In this document: positions 1 through 12,500 of the stretch, piece by piece
Layout: each line of letters opens with the position of its first letter
How positions within the stretch are numbered: the first letter of the stretch is position 1
Assembly: GCA_023653785.1 (NCBI GenBank)
Contig: JAMKCH010001582.1
Span: 1 to 64,000, forward strand
Direction of reading: 5' to 3'
Length of the DNA stretch: 64,000 nt
Source of the DNA: Ophioderma brevispina
Taxonomy: Eukaryota; Echinodermata; Ophiuroidea; Amphilepidida; Ophiodermatidae
Made by a program: the position numbers and the translations under genes
Notes under the pieces: model-generated
What the model saw: only the letters and a program-made list of their open reading frames with translations
Databases searched by the model: none
What the model was told of the DNA's origin: nothing

Positions 1-81
1 ACGACTACCAAGTATAAAGCTTCTTGGGCCAAGTCTGGACAAGTTGGGCCAGGTCTAAGACTGGCGTTAGCGTTTTCCCGG

Positions 82-770
82 TTGATCCATTCCATCTGTC
101 CTCTCTACATCTCTCATCTGGAGAAGTCCTCCGGCACAAAGTCCTTAGGCGATTCGACAGCTGCAGCCGTCAAATGGGCCCATAACCTACCGGTTTGCCT
201 TCACCCACGGACAATCCTACGTTTTAAGTCCGCTCTTCAAGCTTACCCACCGCAAAAAAAGCTTCTCCTACCATTAGGAAGGAACCTATCCGGCGACATG
301 TTAAATCAGCTTCGATCCCAGGACATTCCGACGCATCTTTAGCTGACTTACGGATTTTGTTTATATGTTTCGTCAGTTCTACTGCAGGTTTTCTTGAGGT
401 TCGACGATCTCAGTCACGTCAGGCGGAAGGACTGCTCTATTACCTCTGATAGACGTGTCATCCACTTACAAACTCAAAGAGATCAATTCGCTCAAGGCGC
501 CGATATTACCATCGCCAGAACCTTCAGTCGACTTCCCGGTTGCCATAGCAGACCGTTATTTCAAAGCTTTTGGAGATCCCGACGATTCTCATTTGCCTGT
601 CGTTCGAAGGTTAGTTTCTTCAAAAAGCGGACTCGTTGCTACGAGATACGTACTTAGTTACACTAGAACCCGCGAAATCATCCGGGAGGCCCTTAAGCCC
701 ATTGTGCCAGCTTTGGTCGCGTTTTGGGCTTCACAGTCTTAGGTCTGGTTGGCGCCTCCCGCCGCTGGTA
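82..770 (+). pseudogene. Broken tyrosine recombinase of a mobile element
   Basis: Remnant of a tyrosine (phage-integrase type) recombinase, most like those of DIRS or Crypton elements. The reading frame changes at least three times. Around 303-390 one frame reads ASLADLRILF and STAGF; from 394 the next reads LRFDDLSHVRRKDC and then TQRDQFAQGADITIART; from about 520 a third reads FPVAIADRYFKAFG; at 723-749 yet another frame reads FGLHSLRSG, which has the H-x-L-R-x-G box of the recombinase catalytic core. The order and spacing of these pieces match the C-terminal half of the family. One break near 384-395 is explained by one extra T in a T run. No reverse transcriptase or terminal repeat could be placed because the window starts here, so DIRS versus Crypton is undecided. 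It lies beyond the 3' end of the minus-strand gene and is surely non-functional. Confidence 0.65.
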
Positions 771-899
771 TGCCTCGTCAACCCTTTCCTTATTTCCCAG
801 CACGGACGGTGAAAACTGAGAAAGCACGCATTCCTACATTGAATCGATTCTGAGACATTTCTTATTATTTCAAAAATCACTAGGCATTTAATACTTGGT

Positions 900-2150
900 T
901 GCAAGCCAGGCGTGCCATGCTGGGCGTATGTGCGCTAGTCTTTTTTTCTAGCATTTTGATAAAGTTGACTCATTAATTCAATTCAGACTATAAATTCAAT
1001 CGTGGCGTAATGTTTGTTAGCTTTGGAGGTGATTCATGTGATATTAAAACGGCGCGTCATGCCAGTGCTCACCTACACAATGTTCACTCTTTTGTCTCAG
1101 TTTAATCTCATTAATGTTTGTTTGTTGTAACAAAAAGGTATATCTAGAAAAGAAATAAGTTTCTTACGGAGGACGGAGGAGAATGGTTTGTAGTACTGAA
1201 TGGTGCCGTCCCTGGCTGGCAAGGTGATTGTCCGGATTAAATGCTTATCCAAAGGCCCATATGCTTTGTATTGTCAATCTAGGTGCTGAGCTATATTATT
1301 CCCATGGTACTAAACCATCTGAACTCTGGCAACTGGGTCAACATTGTCATACGCGTATCACCTTTTGTGCTATCGGTAAAAGGGCTACAAGAAATCGCAG
1401 ATAAATGCCACAATATAAAAGTGATTATTGATGCTTTAAAGGACCTGGCCGATAAGCAAGAGAAGTTGCCCTCCCAGCTTCTTTGGACGTTGCGTTATCT
1501 GGCTACCCATTTCTTACCAAATCAGAACGTACATATAAACTACCATGGCCGAGTTCAGTAGCCTTGGATTGCATGTTCATGGGTCACGTAACTCATGCAT
1601 AAGAAACAGAGGGTGTATTTGCTGCAAATCGCACTGTTCAATAATTATTGAACGCACATGGGAATGAGGTTTATTAGCTCATAATGATATACCTTCCAAG
1701 CATAATAGCTTTGTGCTTACTCTACCAGCACAAGTTACAATGTTATCGCAGAACTCACTTGTATTGTTTTTCATGAACAAAACCAGAAATAGTATTTTGT
1801 TAATAGTCCAAACCGAATTTTCCCTAGCGGGTTGAACCTAGTACAAATGGCCCTTCTGTTATAGTACCCTCTGATCAAGGACATTGTCTAAGGAAGATAG
1901 GACACTCCCCCTATTTGTGTGTAACGGAAGTGACTTCCATGGGGAAGGACGCCCCTAGTGTAGGTAGGTAAATGACAACATCGCATATTCACTGTGTCGG
2001 CGCAATGCCGCGAAGTTCAAAAGTAATGCTGCTATTTTGTGTTGCAATTGCTTCAACTACTTTACATTTTTATAACAAATTTTCATTTTGTCATTCCTAA
2101 AGCCAAAGACGAATGTTATCATGTTGTGATTTGCCCTTAGCATTAGAGGA
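900..2150. other. Unassigned stretch
   Basis: No convincing gene. An open frame at 1283-1561 on the plus strand (92 codons) has a protein-like composition, with a lysine- and leucine-rich middle, but no motif I recognise, no splice context and no neighbour that would explain it. It could be a scrap of a transposon protein. The rest shows nothing beyond AT-rich sequence. Confidence 0.3.
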
Positions 2151-2153
2151 ACA

Positions 2154-2510
2154 TTAAAGACCACTATCAGTGATTTGATAATCAGTACAAATCGAACAAA
2201 TCATCAAAAATCACGATTTTAGCACGTACGTAACCAGTAACAGCTATCCTAACATACCCTGCACATGTAAGACCAGAAGCAACCTAATAAGGCAGAATCG
2301 GAGATTCTAGTCATTACTGTCCGAACTGACACTTACTACCACACGCAATTGAATGGAGAATCGTATCTTGGAACACTGCCGTTTTCTTCCTTTTCTTTCA
2401 ATTCTACAGCTGGAAAAGGTAACTTATGAGAATTCTACAGACTTATCCTTCACTTTGAAGCTATTCCTGCAAATTTCAAATATTTTTCAAATCACTGATA
2501 GTGTCTTTAA
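2154..2510. mobile_element. TTAA-flanked MITE, family A (full length)
   Basis: A 357-bp element bounded by TTAA on both sides. Its ends are inverted repeats (left AGACCACTATCAGTGATTTG, right the complement with one base missing). It has no coding capacity. Related copies are at 3627-3900, at about 4870-5187 (opposite orientation), at about 15285-15440 and at 20733-21080. The TTAA duplication resembles piggyBac-type insertion, but no transposase is present to prove it. Confidence 0.65.
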
Positions 2511-2828
2511 GAAATCGACAACCTCGTCCCTTTGTCCCCCGACTTCCACCAAAAACGTGCCTACGTGTTAAACCAGCAGCAAGTTCAAAACCACGGTCGG
2601 CCGGCCCCGGTCTGCTTGCTACGTTGAGAATAGCCCCATCTGGCATCTGGTAGGTAATTTGCTGACGTAGAAGCGTTACATCGTTTGCCGTACAAAACAA
2701 GGGAGTGTCCTATCCTCCCTTAGATAATCTTTGTTCTGATCATCAATGAAAGACCTGTTGCATAATATCATGGAATACAAATCTCAAGTGTGGTTTTGAA
2801 GTAGTATGTGGGTTTGCTACTCAAACCC

Positions 2829-3135
2829 CCGGGGGGCACTCAACTTTTTTTCAGGTAGGGATGTGCGGCCCCGATTTCCAAACTTGGGGGCTTGGTAACG
2901 GATTTTGTCTCCGAAGTAGGGGCTTGGGAACTGAAATTTTGAGAAATTTGCAGGCTTGGGAGCTGAAATTTGGCTGAAATTCAGCTTCTGAGGCCAAGAT
3001 TTTCTGAAAAGGGGACCTTAAGAACTGAATAATGCTCCAACTGGGGGTCTTGGGAACAGCTGGAGAGACGCGAAAAGGGGTCTCAAGGGCCGCACATACC
3101 CGTACCTCTTTCCAATGTCAGTGCATCCCAGGCTC
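2829..3135. repeat. Fragment of the 53-kb foldback element
   Basis: This stretch carries the same sequence, in the opposite orientation, as the right end of the inverted repeat at 52.9-53.8 kb: a GTGCGGCC start, a run describing the gggcttgggaactgaaatttt motif, and a CTTAAGAACTGAA segment. It is a dispersed member of that family. The family is non-coding. Confidence 0.55.
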
Positions 3136-3382
3136 AAACCCCCTTACAATTTGTTGGTTTTTTTTCATGTTTTTAGCTTGTTATGGCTATTTTAGAGGAA
3201 AGCATGAATACCTCATGAAAACCGAGTCTTATGTACACGCAATATCGCAAAATGACAATTCATCAGCCTAGTTACAACTGTTGAGGGCTTCTCTCTGCTT
3301 ATCCTGCAAGGTCCTTTGGGTTCCTCAAATGCACAGTGCATGTCTATGGCTCTTGGCATGGCTTCAGGTCCATTCGGTTGTG

Positions 3383-3565
3383 CTAAAAGTATTTGTTTTC
3401 TAGAATAAAGCCTGCATTTTCCTCTCCAGACTTTGATTTTTGATCTCCGTCATACTGTTTCAGCTGCACATCAGGATTATTGCTGTCTCTAAGTTCATAT
3501 GGGTTTGGACCTGGAGCAAATCCATAGACGTCATCATGGCCCAACTGTACTTTAACTGCATTAGC
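3383..3565 (-). CDS. Terminal exon: cytoplasmic tail and stop codon
   Basis: The last coding exon, 60 codons plus TAG. The acceptor reads gttgatttag before GCTAATGCA, and it joins in phase 0 to the transmembrane exon. The peptide starts ANAVKVQLGH, has a YGFAPGPNPYEL stretch and ends ILENKYF. It is acidic and polar, as expected for a cytoplasmic tail, with tyrosines that could be phosphorylation or sorting sites (inference). I saw no polyadenylation signal in the first few hundred bases beyond the stop, so the 3' UTR is not defined. Confidence 0.8.
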   Translation of the reverse strand, partial: ANAVKVQLGHDDVYGFAPGPNPYELRDSNNPDVQLKQYDGDQKSKSGEENAGFILENKYF

Positions 3566-6500
3566 CTAAATCAACAGGAGAAAAAAAAAACACAGTAAGA
3601 CTTAAATTCATTGTGTGAATGTTAGATTAAAGGCACTATCAGTGATTTGCTAAATCAGAAAACCAAAAATAATCATCAACAAGTGATATGAGCCCTATGA
3701 GTGATACAACCAAAAGCTACCTAATAAGGAATAAGGACAAAATTGGAAATTTTAGTCATTACTATCCATAAGGACACTTACTACAACACATAATTGAATG
3801 GAGGTTCATATTTTTGAATACTGCTGTTTTCTTTTTTCTATCAGTTTTTCAGTTGTGAGAATTTCAGTTATGAGAATTCTACAGACTTATCCTACAAAGG
3901 TAGAAAGTGCAAAAGCTGCCATGTGATTGATCTGTACGCTGCCATATACAGGGTGAGTAAAAAAAAATTGACCCTGATTGTGTCTGCCATTTTGAATTTT
4001 TAAGTAATATATATCTAACATATTTGGTATCATCTGAAAGCTGGCTTTATTATCTTTAATTTACTGCAAAGATCATTCAAATCGGTTAGGTATAGACCAA
4101 GCTACAGTCCTTTGAATCAAGTAGTCGGTTTTCTGCTCTGTCCACGGATATCGGATTCACATTGAAATGAACGGCGTTCAGCGAAGGAAATCCGTGTCCA
4201 GAAGAAAATCAGGCTATTTATTCACTGCAGATTCTTGATTCGAAAGACTGTAGCTCGGTCTATACTTAACCGATTGGAATGATCTTTGCAGCAAATTAAA
4301 GATAATGAAATAAGCTTTCCACAGATATCACATATGTTAGATCTATATTATTTAAAAATTCAAAATGGCAGACACAATCAGGGTCAAGTTTTTTTTGACT
4401 CACCCTGTATTAGGACAACTCTGACTTTATCTTTCCTTGGGTCAGTAGCTCTTGAAATGGAGAACCATTTCAAGAGCCAAGGACCATAGAATCATAAGAG
4501 TATATTTGATGGGAATTTCTGACAAATAACTGCTATTGCACTTCTGAACTTTTTGCATTCGCAATTATCATTTTATTTATTTACCTGCAATCAATTATTT
4601 ATTTTCCAAACTTGATGCATCTTGAAGCTGCTCTAGCTGGAAGTATTGCATAATATTAACAGATTATTATTACTGTTCTATGCAAAATCAACATTAAAAC
4701 ATTTTGAAGTTTACAGGAGAAACTACTATGACAATTTTCCAAAACAACAATCCAAAACACAACTTTATTATCCAAATTTGCAGCATATTTTATTTACACT
4801 TTGAAGAAACCAAACCCACTGATAGTAGCTTCAATAAGTTTTTCATGACTTTGCTCAATTCAATTCCCACCCAAAAATGTCAAATATTTGAAATTTGCAG
4901 GAGTAGCTTAAAAGTGTAGGATATTAAGTAGGTAGAACTTTCATACTGACTTTTTTCCAAACGAAAAAGGAAATCATTGATGTTGAAAGAATTGAATTGC
5001 ATGTTGCAGTATGTGTCCATACGGACAGTATTACTAAAATAACCGACTGCAGATCTTTATTAGGTTGCTTTCCGTATTACATACATAGGGAATGTTAGGA
5101 TACTTATACTTGTTACAAAAATGCAAAAATCTTATTTTTGATGATTTTATCGATTTTCTGATTTAGCAAATTACTGACAGTGTCTGTAAGTATATTAATA
5201 CATTTAGAAGTAGTCCAATTGTAGTTGTCATAGATTGGCTTCAAAAAGTCAAAACTGTTATCTTTGTTAATGAATCTATCTGAGAGAAATGGTGGTTTAG
5301 ATGCACAGGTTTATTCCATTAAGGATTTACAAATTAATAAGTGTGTCAGAAAAAAGTGTCAGATGGGTCAGGTTAAGGAAACTCCCAGTTTAGATTGCAG
5401 TCTGTCCAAGAAAAATTGGCACACACAGTGGCAGCACTCTACTAGCTATACCACTTTCGGTGACTTACCTTCTTACTAGATCTTTTAGTAGTGTCCCCAA
5501 GAAATGCCTTGCTGTTGTAAGCAGTTATAATGCGAGCTTGTCGAGCCGTTGCCTTGTGCCTCCAAGTAGATTTACTCTTACAGAGAATACAAATGCATAT
5601 GGCAAAGGCAATGACACACACTAGCAGTACTACCAGTGCAACAGATATGCCAATTACTGTAGCTACTCGTAAACCTGAAGATAAAAAAAAATAAAAATAA
5701 AAACGTGGGGAGCTTTTCATGTAAACAAATGCTTGAAAACCATATTGCCAAACTTCTTCACATGAATGAAGAATACAGGATTTTGATTAGGGAAGTTTAT
5801 TTGTAAATTGTGTCAAGAGTAAGGTATATAACTTAGTCAACATATTTTGGAAAACAAAGTTATGCAATCTAGAAATTTGATTTATATCTGCACATCCCTG
5901 ATAATAATTCAATGGCTGCTGGAAACTTCAATATAAAATGGCTGGGAATATAGTTTTATAGTTTATTGTTGTTCCCTCGGTTCAGGCTATTCAAGTTAGT
6001 GGGCTGGACACAGCTGTTTGAAAGTCTCATTTATTATGACAAAACCAGAATAAAACAAAAATTATTGCCGGTGACACAGTTTTGACAACTGATTTGGAAT
6101 ATATAGTGCACTAACTCAATTTTACAAAATTTCATTGCGGGCAAATATGATTTTTCTTGAAAACCTAGTTTTCCATGTCTTTCTATGGAGAATGTGCTTA
6201 TAGAGGGCGCTATAACATACAAATCATGACCTTGTAGGCCTATATGGCAAGAATCCCGCAATGGATTTGTCTGATTTTTGCAGAGATGATAGCTCTTGCA
6301 TGTCCCTACTTATATCAGTTGTCAAAATTGTGTCGCCACTGCTTATAATTGTTCTTAAAATAAAAGAGACAATTTGTATGGGGTCAAACAGCTGTGAGGA
6401 TGGCGAGCTTGTGTAGTGGCTCATCCACTTGCCTTTCACCAATGGGGCTCTGGTTCAATCTTCTGCGGAGCCAGTTTCACACGCGAATTTGGTTGCCGAT

Positions 6501-9500
6501 CCATACCAGTCTTCGCAGGTTTTCTGAGAATTTCGGTTTTCTCCTGCACCTAAAATCTGACTTCTTTCCATAAAGCCTTTCTTGTTCTGGATTTGTTGTG
6601 ATGCAGCAGCCTAAGGCACTCCACAGTGCTGCCCAAAGCACTTTGGTGGATTTGACACGCATTATAAGAATTTAATATTATATATTATCATTAAATATTA
6701 GAGGCAATTTTTGTGAGGTGGCATTTTTGCACCATAGACAGAGAGAAATCTGTCATTTCCAGCTCAAGTTGGACAAAAAAGAGGGCGTTGCTTGTTTGTC
6801 AGAAAATGACTGATAGCGGCTTTAAGCTTTGTATAGTAATATTTGAATTAAGCACCACTATAATCTTCTCTTCATGTAAAAAGCTAGTGAGCACAAAAGT
6901 GGTTCACACTCTGCAGAAAAAAATTTTAAAGACGACAAAGTCACTTTACTTTTCTGTAACTTACCCGTGGTAGGGATAACAGTTGTCGTGTTTTTTTCAT
7001 CATCGTCATCAATAATGGTGATAATCAGGCTTTCATCATCAGAATGTAAGTATGCTCCTACCTGATCCTGTAGGACTACCTATTAACAGAGAGAGAGAGC
7101 AATAAAATTTTAAAGCAATAACAGCACATTTTTTGAAGAGCACCACCATTTTTCAAAATTGATATTTTTGCACAGATGTGCTGGTTATTTATTGTCTAGG
7201 AAACTATACCTGCGAGCGATAATGCTAAAAAATAAGTATTTATCATAAAATAAGCGATTTTGTAATTAAAATTGGGATCCCAGATTGTACTTAACGGCAG
7301 AGCTGGAAATGCTAAGTTTATGTCCATCAAAGATGAAATAGTGCCACCTCAAGACAATAACCTCTAACTTGGGCTTGCCTGAACCAATAAAACAATTAAT
7401 GGATGAGCATAGACACATACGTGGTGTTACTTACCGGCTATTTCAAATTGGAAGGCCATTTCCAACAGCTGTTGAATTATTATCGGAGATCTCCTATATT
7501 AATCATTCTAATTACAAAATTCCTTTGTTTGCAACACAGACATTTTCAAGCTTAACCATTCACAGGTATAGTTTACTAGCCATGCAGATACCAATGCAAC
7601 CGTGTAAAAATCTCAAAATTTTTGGAAAATTGGGGGCGCTCTTCTAAAAATGTGCTATTTAATATTCTGTGCCCCCCTGGCCACACCTCTGTGTGGGTAT
7701 GAGGAAAATGAGAAGGCCGGTGTCCTGAGCAGAACATTATCCACTTCTGCTGGGAATGTAAGGCTAAATGAGTTCTTGATGTAAGATGGCAGTTTTGTTG
7801 GATTCAAAAACATTTGTAAACAATAGTTAAGAGTTTCAATTGGATGTGACTAGGTATAAGGCAACCAGTGGAGTTCACAAAGGAGAGGTATGACACGGTC
7901 ATATTTTTTTGTCTGGCAGCATGGTTCTGTAGATGTTGAAGATTGTTTAAAGAGACACTGGCACATTTGAAAAATAGTGCCCCCTCACGATTTTTCAAAA
8001 TTGATATTTTTGCATGGTTGTAAAGCTTTTATATACATTAGCCCTCACCTGAAATGATATTGATAAGGACCAAATCAGTGCCCTTATGGGTAAAACAGAA
8101 CGATTTTATAATTAATGTCGCCAGCGTATTTTTTTATTCACAGACGATGGAAATGGCATTTAACACAAGAAAACACATGCCGGAGTCGATTCTCATGGCA
8201 TGCACCTTGTTTGATCAGTCTGTGACCTTTGTGGTTTTAATATCAATGAATACGAGTCTGATGTAATAGACACATTTGTTGATTAAAGTAACGGTAAACT
8301 TAAAAGTTAGCCTGGGTGTTTTATTAATATTAATATAATATATCATTTCTGCGTCATCTGCTGAAATAATGTCACCGGCTACATTAATATTAAAATTGTT
8401 CTATTTACCCATAAGCGTGCTGATTTGGGCTTAATAATTCAGGTGAGGGCTAATGTATATAAAAGCTTTACAACCATGCAAAAAATATTAAGCCCAAATC
8501 AGCACGCTTATGGGTAAATAGAACAATTTTAATATTAATGTAGCCGGCGACATTATTTCAGCAGATGACGCAGAAATGATATATTTTTGCAGAGGTAATA
8601 GCTCTTGCTTATCCCTACTCAGTTGTCTAACTTGTTTTACCTAGAAGTGAAACACAGCTGTTTGACCCCATGCAAATCTTCTCTTTTATTTTAGAGCAAT
8701 TTTAAGCAGAGGCGAAACAAGTTAGACAACTGAGTAGGGATAAGCAAGAGCTATTACCTCTGCAAAAATCAGGAAAACCCATTGTGGGAATCTTGCCCAA
8801 TATAGGCCTACAAAGGTCATGGTTTGTATGTTATAGTGCCCTCTGCATGCCCATTTTCCACAGAAGGAAGTGTTAAACTAGATTTTAAAGATGAAGTTTT
8901 CACCGTAATAGATTGGCCTTCACTCCAAAACCCCATCTGTAAAGTTTTGCGCCAATATTTCAATCCATTTTGATACGAGAGCTAAAAATGTGATTTTGTA
9001 AGCCCCATAGAGTACTGTGTAAAATTAATATTGGTCGACCAAAATAGGGCACATTTTCGCTCATAACTTCCAAACCAAACATCTTTTGGCTCTAAGATTT
9101 CACAGGGTAAATGAGAAAAATAGTAGCTTTCTTCTGATACCAAAATGTTGACCACTTCCGGTAAAATCTGGGGCTTCTGGGGACGAGGCTATTAGCAATC
9201 TGGCCATGGACCTTTAAGAAAATCATATTTGCCTGCAATTTAGTAACTGTAACTGTAAAAAACATCTGTATAAAATAAATCATACATACCTGAAATGTTT
9301 CCGTCTCATTTTCAAATTCAGAGTCATTAACTATATTGATGGTTACCAAAGACGAAGTCATTCCACTTGGAAAATGAAGTGTAAGATCAATATGTCCGTA
9401 ATCTTGGGGAGACACGGCTGTTCCATCTAATGTGCTGACACCTTGATTGCAAAATGAACAGTATGGGTAATCATAATTAGCTGATTAGATTATTAGATCC

Positions 9501-12500
9501 AGCAAAACTACATTTCATAACAATGAAACTTTTAAATAGGCATTTTTGATTGTTTGTTTGTGTCAGGCATAACAAATTGTTTCCAGTTGTGTTACACTTG
9601 AAACATGTGATGCAAATCTGGCCTCCTCGCTTTTTTTTTTTTTTAAATCAAGTATAAAAAGAATATTTTGTTATCTCACACAGTAGTTTTGCTGAGTGAG
9701 GTGTATCCGGCCACCCCCCGTTAATGGGGACAAAACCGGATTTAAAACTTTGGTTTAAAGGGGGATGGTCCGATTTAAAGATATGAAGTTTTCATCATAA
9801 GATATTGGCTTTCACACCAAAACCCCATCTGTAAGTTTCGCGCAGATATTTCAATCCGTTTTGCTGTGAGAGCTAAAAACGTGATTTTTTAGGTCCCATA
9901 GAGCACTGTGTAAAATTAATATTAGTCGACTAAAATGGGGCACATTTTCGCTCATAACTACCAATCCAAATATCCTTTTGCCCTAAGATTTCACAGGGTA
10001 AATGAGAAAAATAGTAGCTTTCTTCTGATACCAAAATGTTTACCACTTCCGGTAAAATCTGGGGCTTCTGGGGACGAGGCTATTAGCGATCGGGCCATGG
10101 ACCTTTAACTAACCAATAAAATTATTGCTAGTGTTAAATTTTTTCAATCCTGGTAGCTTCTCTATACATTATAATACACAAGTCAACTGCTTTTAAATGG
10201 GTACTGGACCTGATCAATCCTTAGCTTCAACTCCACCACAAACAAACCTGAGATTTTGGTACCATCAGAAACTTATATATTTGGCAAGCTTGCTATTTTC
10301 ACTTGGATTTTTACCTACTTTTCTGTATTGCAAAATATATTTGTGTTGTTTATATGTAGAAATCTACAGATGTGTTCCTAAAAGTTGACTCAAAGATTTC
10401 AAAATTTAGTTAAACCAAAGTTTTAAATCCGGTTTTAAGTTTTAAAACGGGAGTGACCGGATTCAACTCACACTCAGCAATACTGCTGTGTGAGGATTTA
10501 TTGTTGCAAAAGATAATTGACCGGATGCCCTTCCTGACACCAATCCAAAGATTTCAGCAGTGGGCCTAGCCTTTGGGCAACCATGCCCACCATACAAGGC
10601 AGCATGTGCTAGATGGCCGCCATTAGCTCTCCAGAGCTGACGCCTTTGTAGGTCTTTTTCATTCTACCAAGGTAACCAGCTACCCTCCTCATCAGATTTC
10701 CTTAGAAACCTGATGGGGTGACGGTTTAGCAGCCAACAACTTGGCCCTGGGACCGGTAGTACTGGTTACCAGGATACCAGTAGCAGACCCTCAAAGGAAA
10801 CCTGACCTGACCTGAAGTAGCAGGCCCTCAAAGGAATGGAAAACATAATTTTTTTGTTAATTAATTAAAAATGGTCAACTATTGATCTTGTCCATCAACT
10901 TACGGATCCAGGACTCGCTTCCGTTGTAACCTCTACGCTGAATCTCAACCACTGCCGTTTCATTGGACTCCCAGAGTGATATTGAGGTTGATTTGATCTC
11001 AAAAAAGGCTGTAATCAATACATTAAATAAAAGTGTCAATGTCTTTTTCCAGAGGGGATCACTCTCCGACCCGAGAGCTACCCACATGAGTGCTACCCAC
11101 CCATGTCCTTCACCTCAAAACCCAATCTGTAAAGTTTTGTATTTCAACCCGTTTTGAAGTGAGAGCTAAAAATGTGATTTTGTAATCCCCATAGAGTAGT
11201 GTGTAAAATTAATATTGGTCGACCAAAATGGGGCATATTTTTGCTCATATCATCCAAACTAAACACCCTTTAGCACTAAGATTTCACAGGGTAAATGAGA
11301 AAAATAGTAGCTTTCTTCTGATACCAAAATTTTGACCACTTGCAGTCCCTGGGGACAAGGCTATTAGCGCTCGGACCATGGACCTTTTTTTTGGAAATAA
11401 GCTCTCCAAGAAGATCTAATAAACAAGTAACAAAAGAGGTGTTCAAATCATGACATGCAAATTTAAAATATTTAACAATGTGTGCAATGCATTCTAGGTT
11501 TGACTCCTTTCCAGTATTGCATTACCAGCTTTAGTAATTGTATTTATATTGCCCAGCTCAATAAAGCAATAACAGCACATTTTTTTGAAGAGCACCCCCA
11601 ATTTTCCAAACATTTTAAGGTTTTTGCACAGTTGCATTGGTTGGCTAGTAAACTATACCTGTGAATGGTAAAGCTCAAACATGTATCGCAAAAGAAGGAA
11701 TTTTGTAATTAGAATAATTAATTGGGAGATCTCCAATAATAATTCATTGGGTGATGGAAAGATCCTTCCAATATGATATCCATGAAATAGCACCATGTAC
11801 GTGTCTACACTCATCCATTAGTTGTTCGGTTGGTTCAGGTAAGTCAAGTTAGCAGTCATTTTGTGAGGTGGCACTAATTTCATAATGGATGGACAGAAAT
11901 TTGACATTTTCAGTTCCGCCATTAAATTACAATTGGGGATGCCAATTCTAATTACAAAAATGCTTCTTTTATGTCAAATACACACTTTTGAGCATTACCA
12001 TTCACAGGTGTAGTTTACTAGACAATTACCAACACAACTGTGCAAAAATCTCAAACTTTGAAATTGGGAGCACTCTTCAAAAATGTGCTGTTATTGCTTT
12101 AAGAGTATATTTACCTTCATAATTTAAGATGGTCACAGAAGCCTCGCTATTTTCACCAATTATTCCTCTAGACGGTTCATAAATCTTAACTTGAAACACC
12201 TTGCCTCCGTGAATGCCATTGTCAGCAAATACGGGTGATTTTGATGTCCACTTGTGATGCATATGGATCAAACGTTGCGAGTGTTTTATTTTCAGCAAAA
12301 TAGTCTGTATTAAATTTTGCTGTCTTGTCGTTGTAAGCAACATCTTTCAGAGGAAAGATACAAACATAATAGCAAATAGGGTATATCAATGTATGATATG
12401 GACAACAGGAGGAAGGGGTGCCCCTTTTATACAGCAATGTGCACTTTTTTCACAGTACACTGTTTTTGCTATATGTATCTACAAGAGTCAGCAATGTGGG

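Noticed and set aside
5442..5468. Reading the transmembrane frame on to its stop at 5442 as the C terminus
   Set aside because: A consensus GTAAGT donor at 5468-5463 and an in-phase terminal exon at 3565-3383 explain the gene better.
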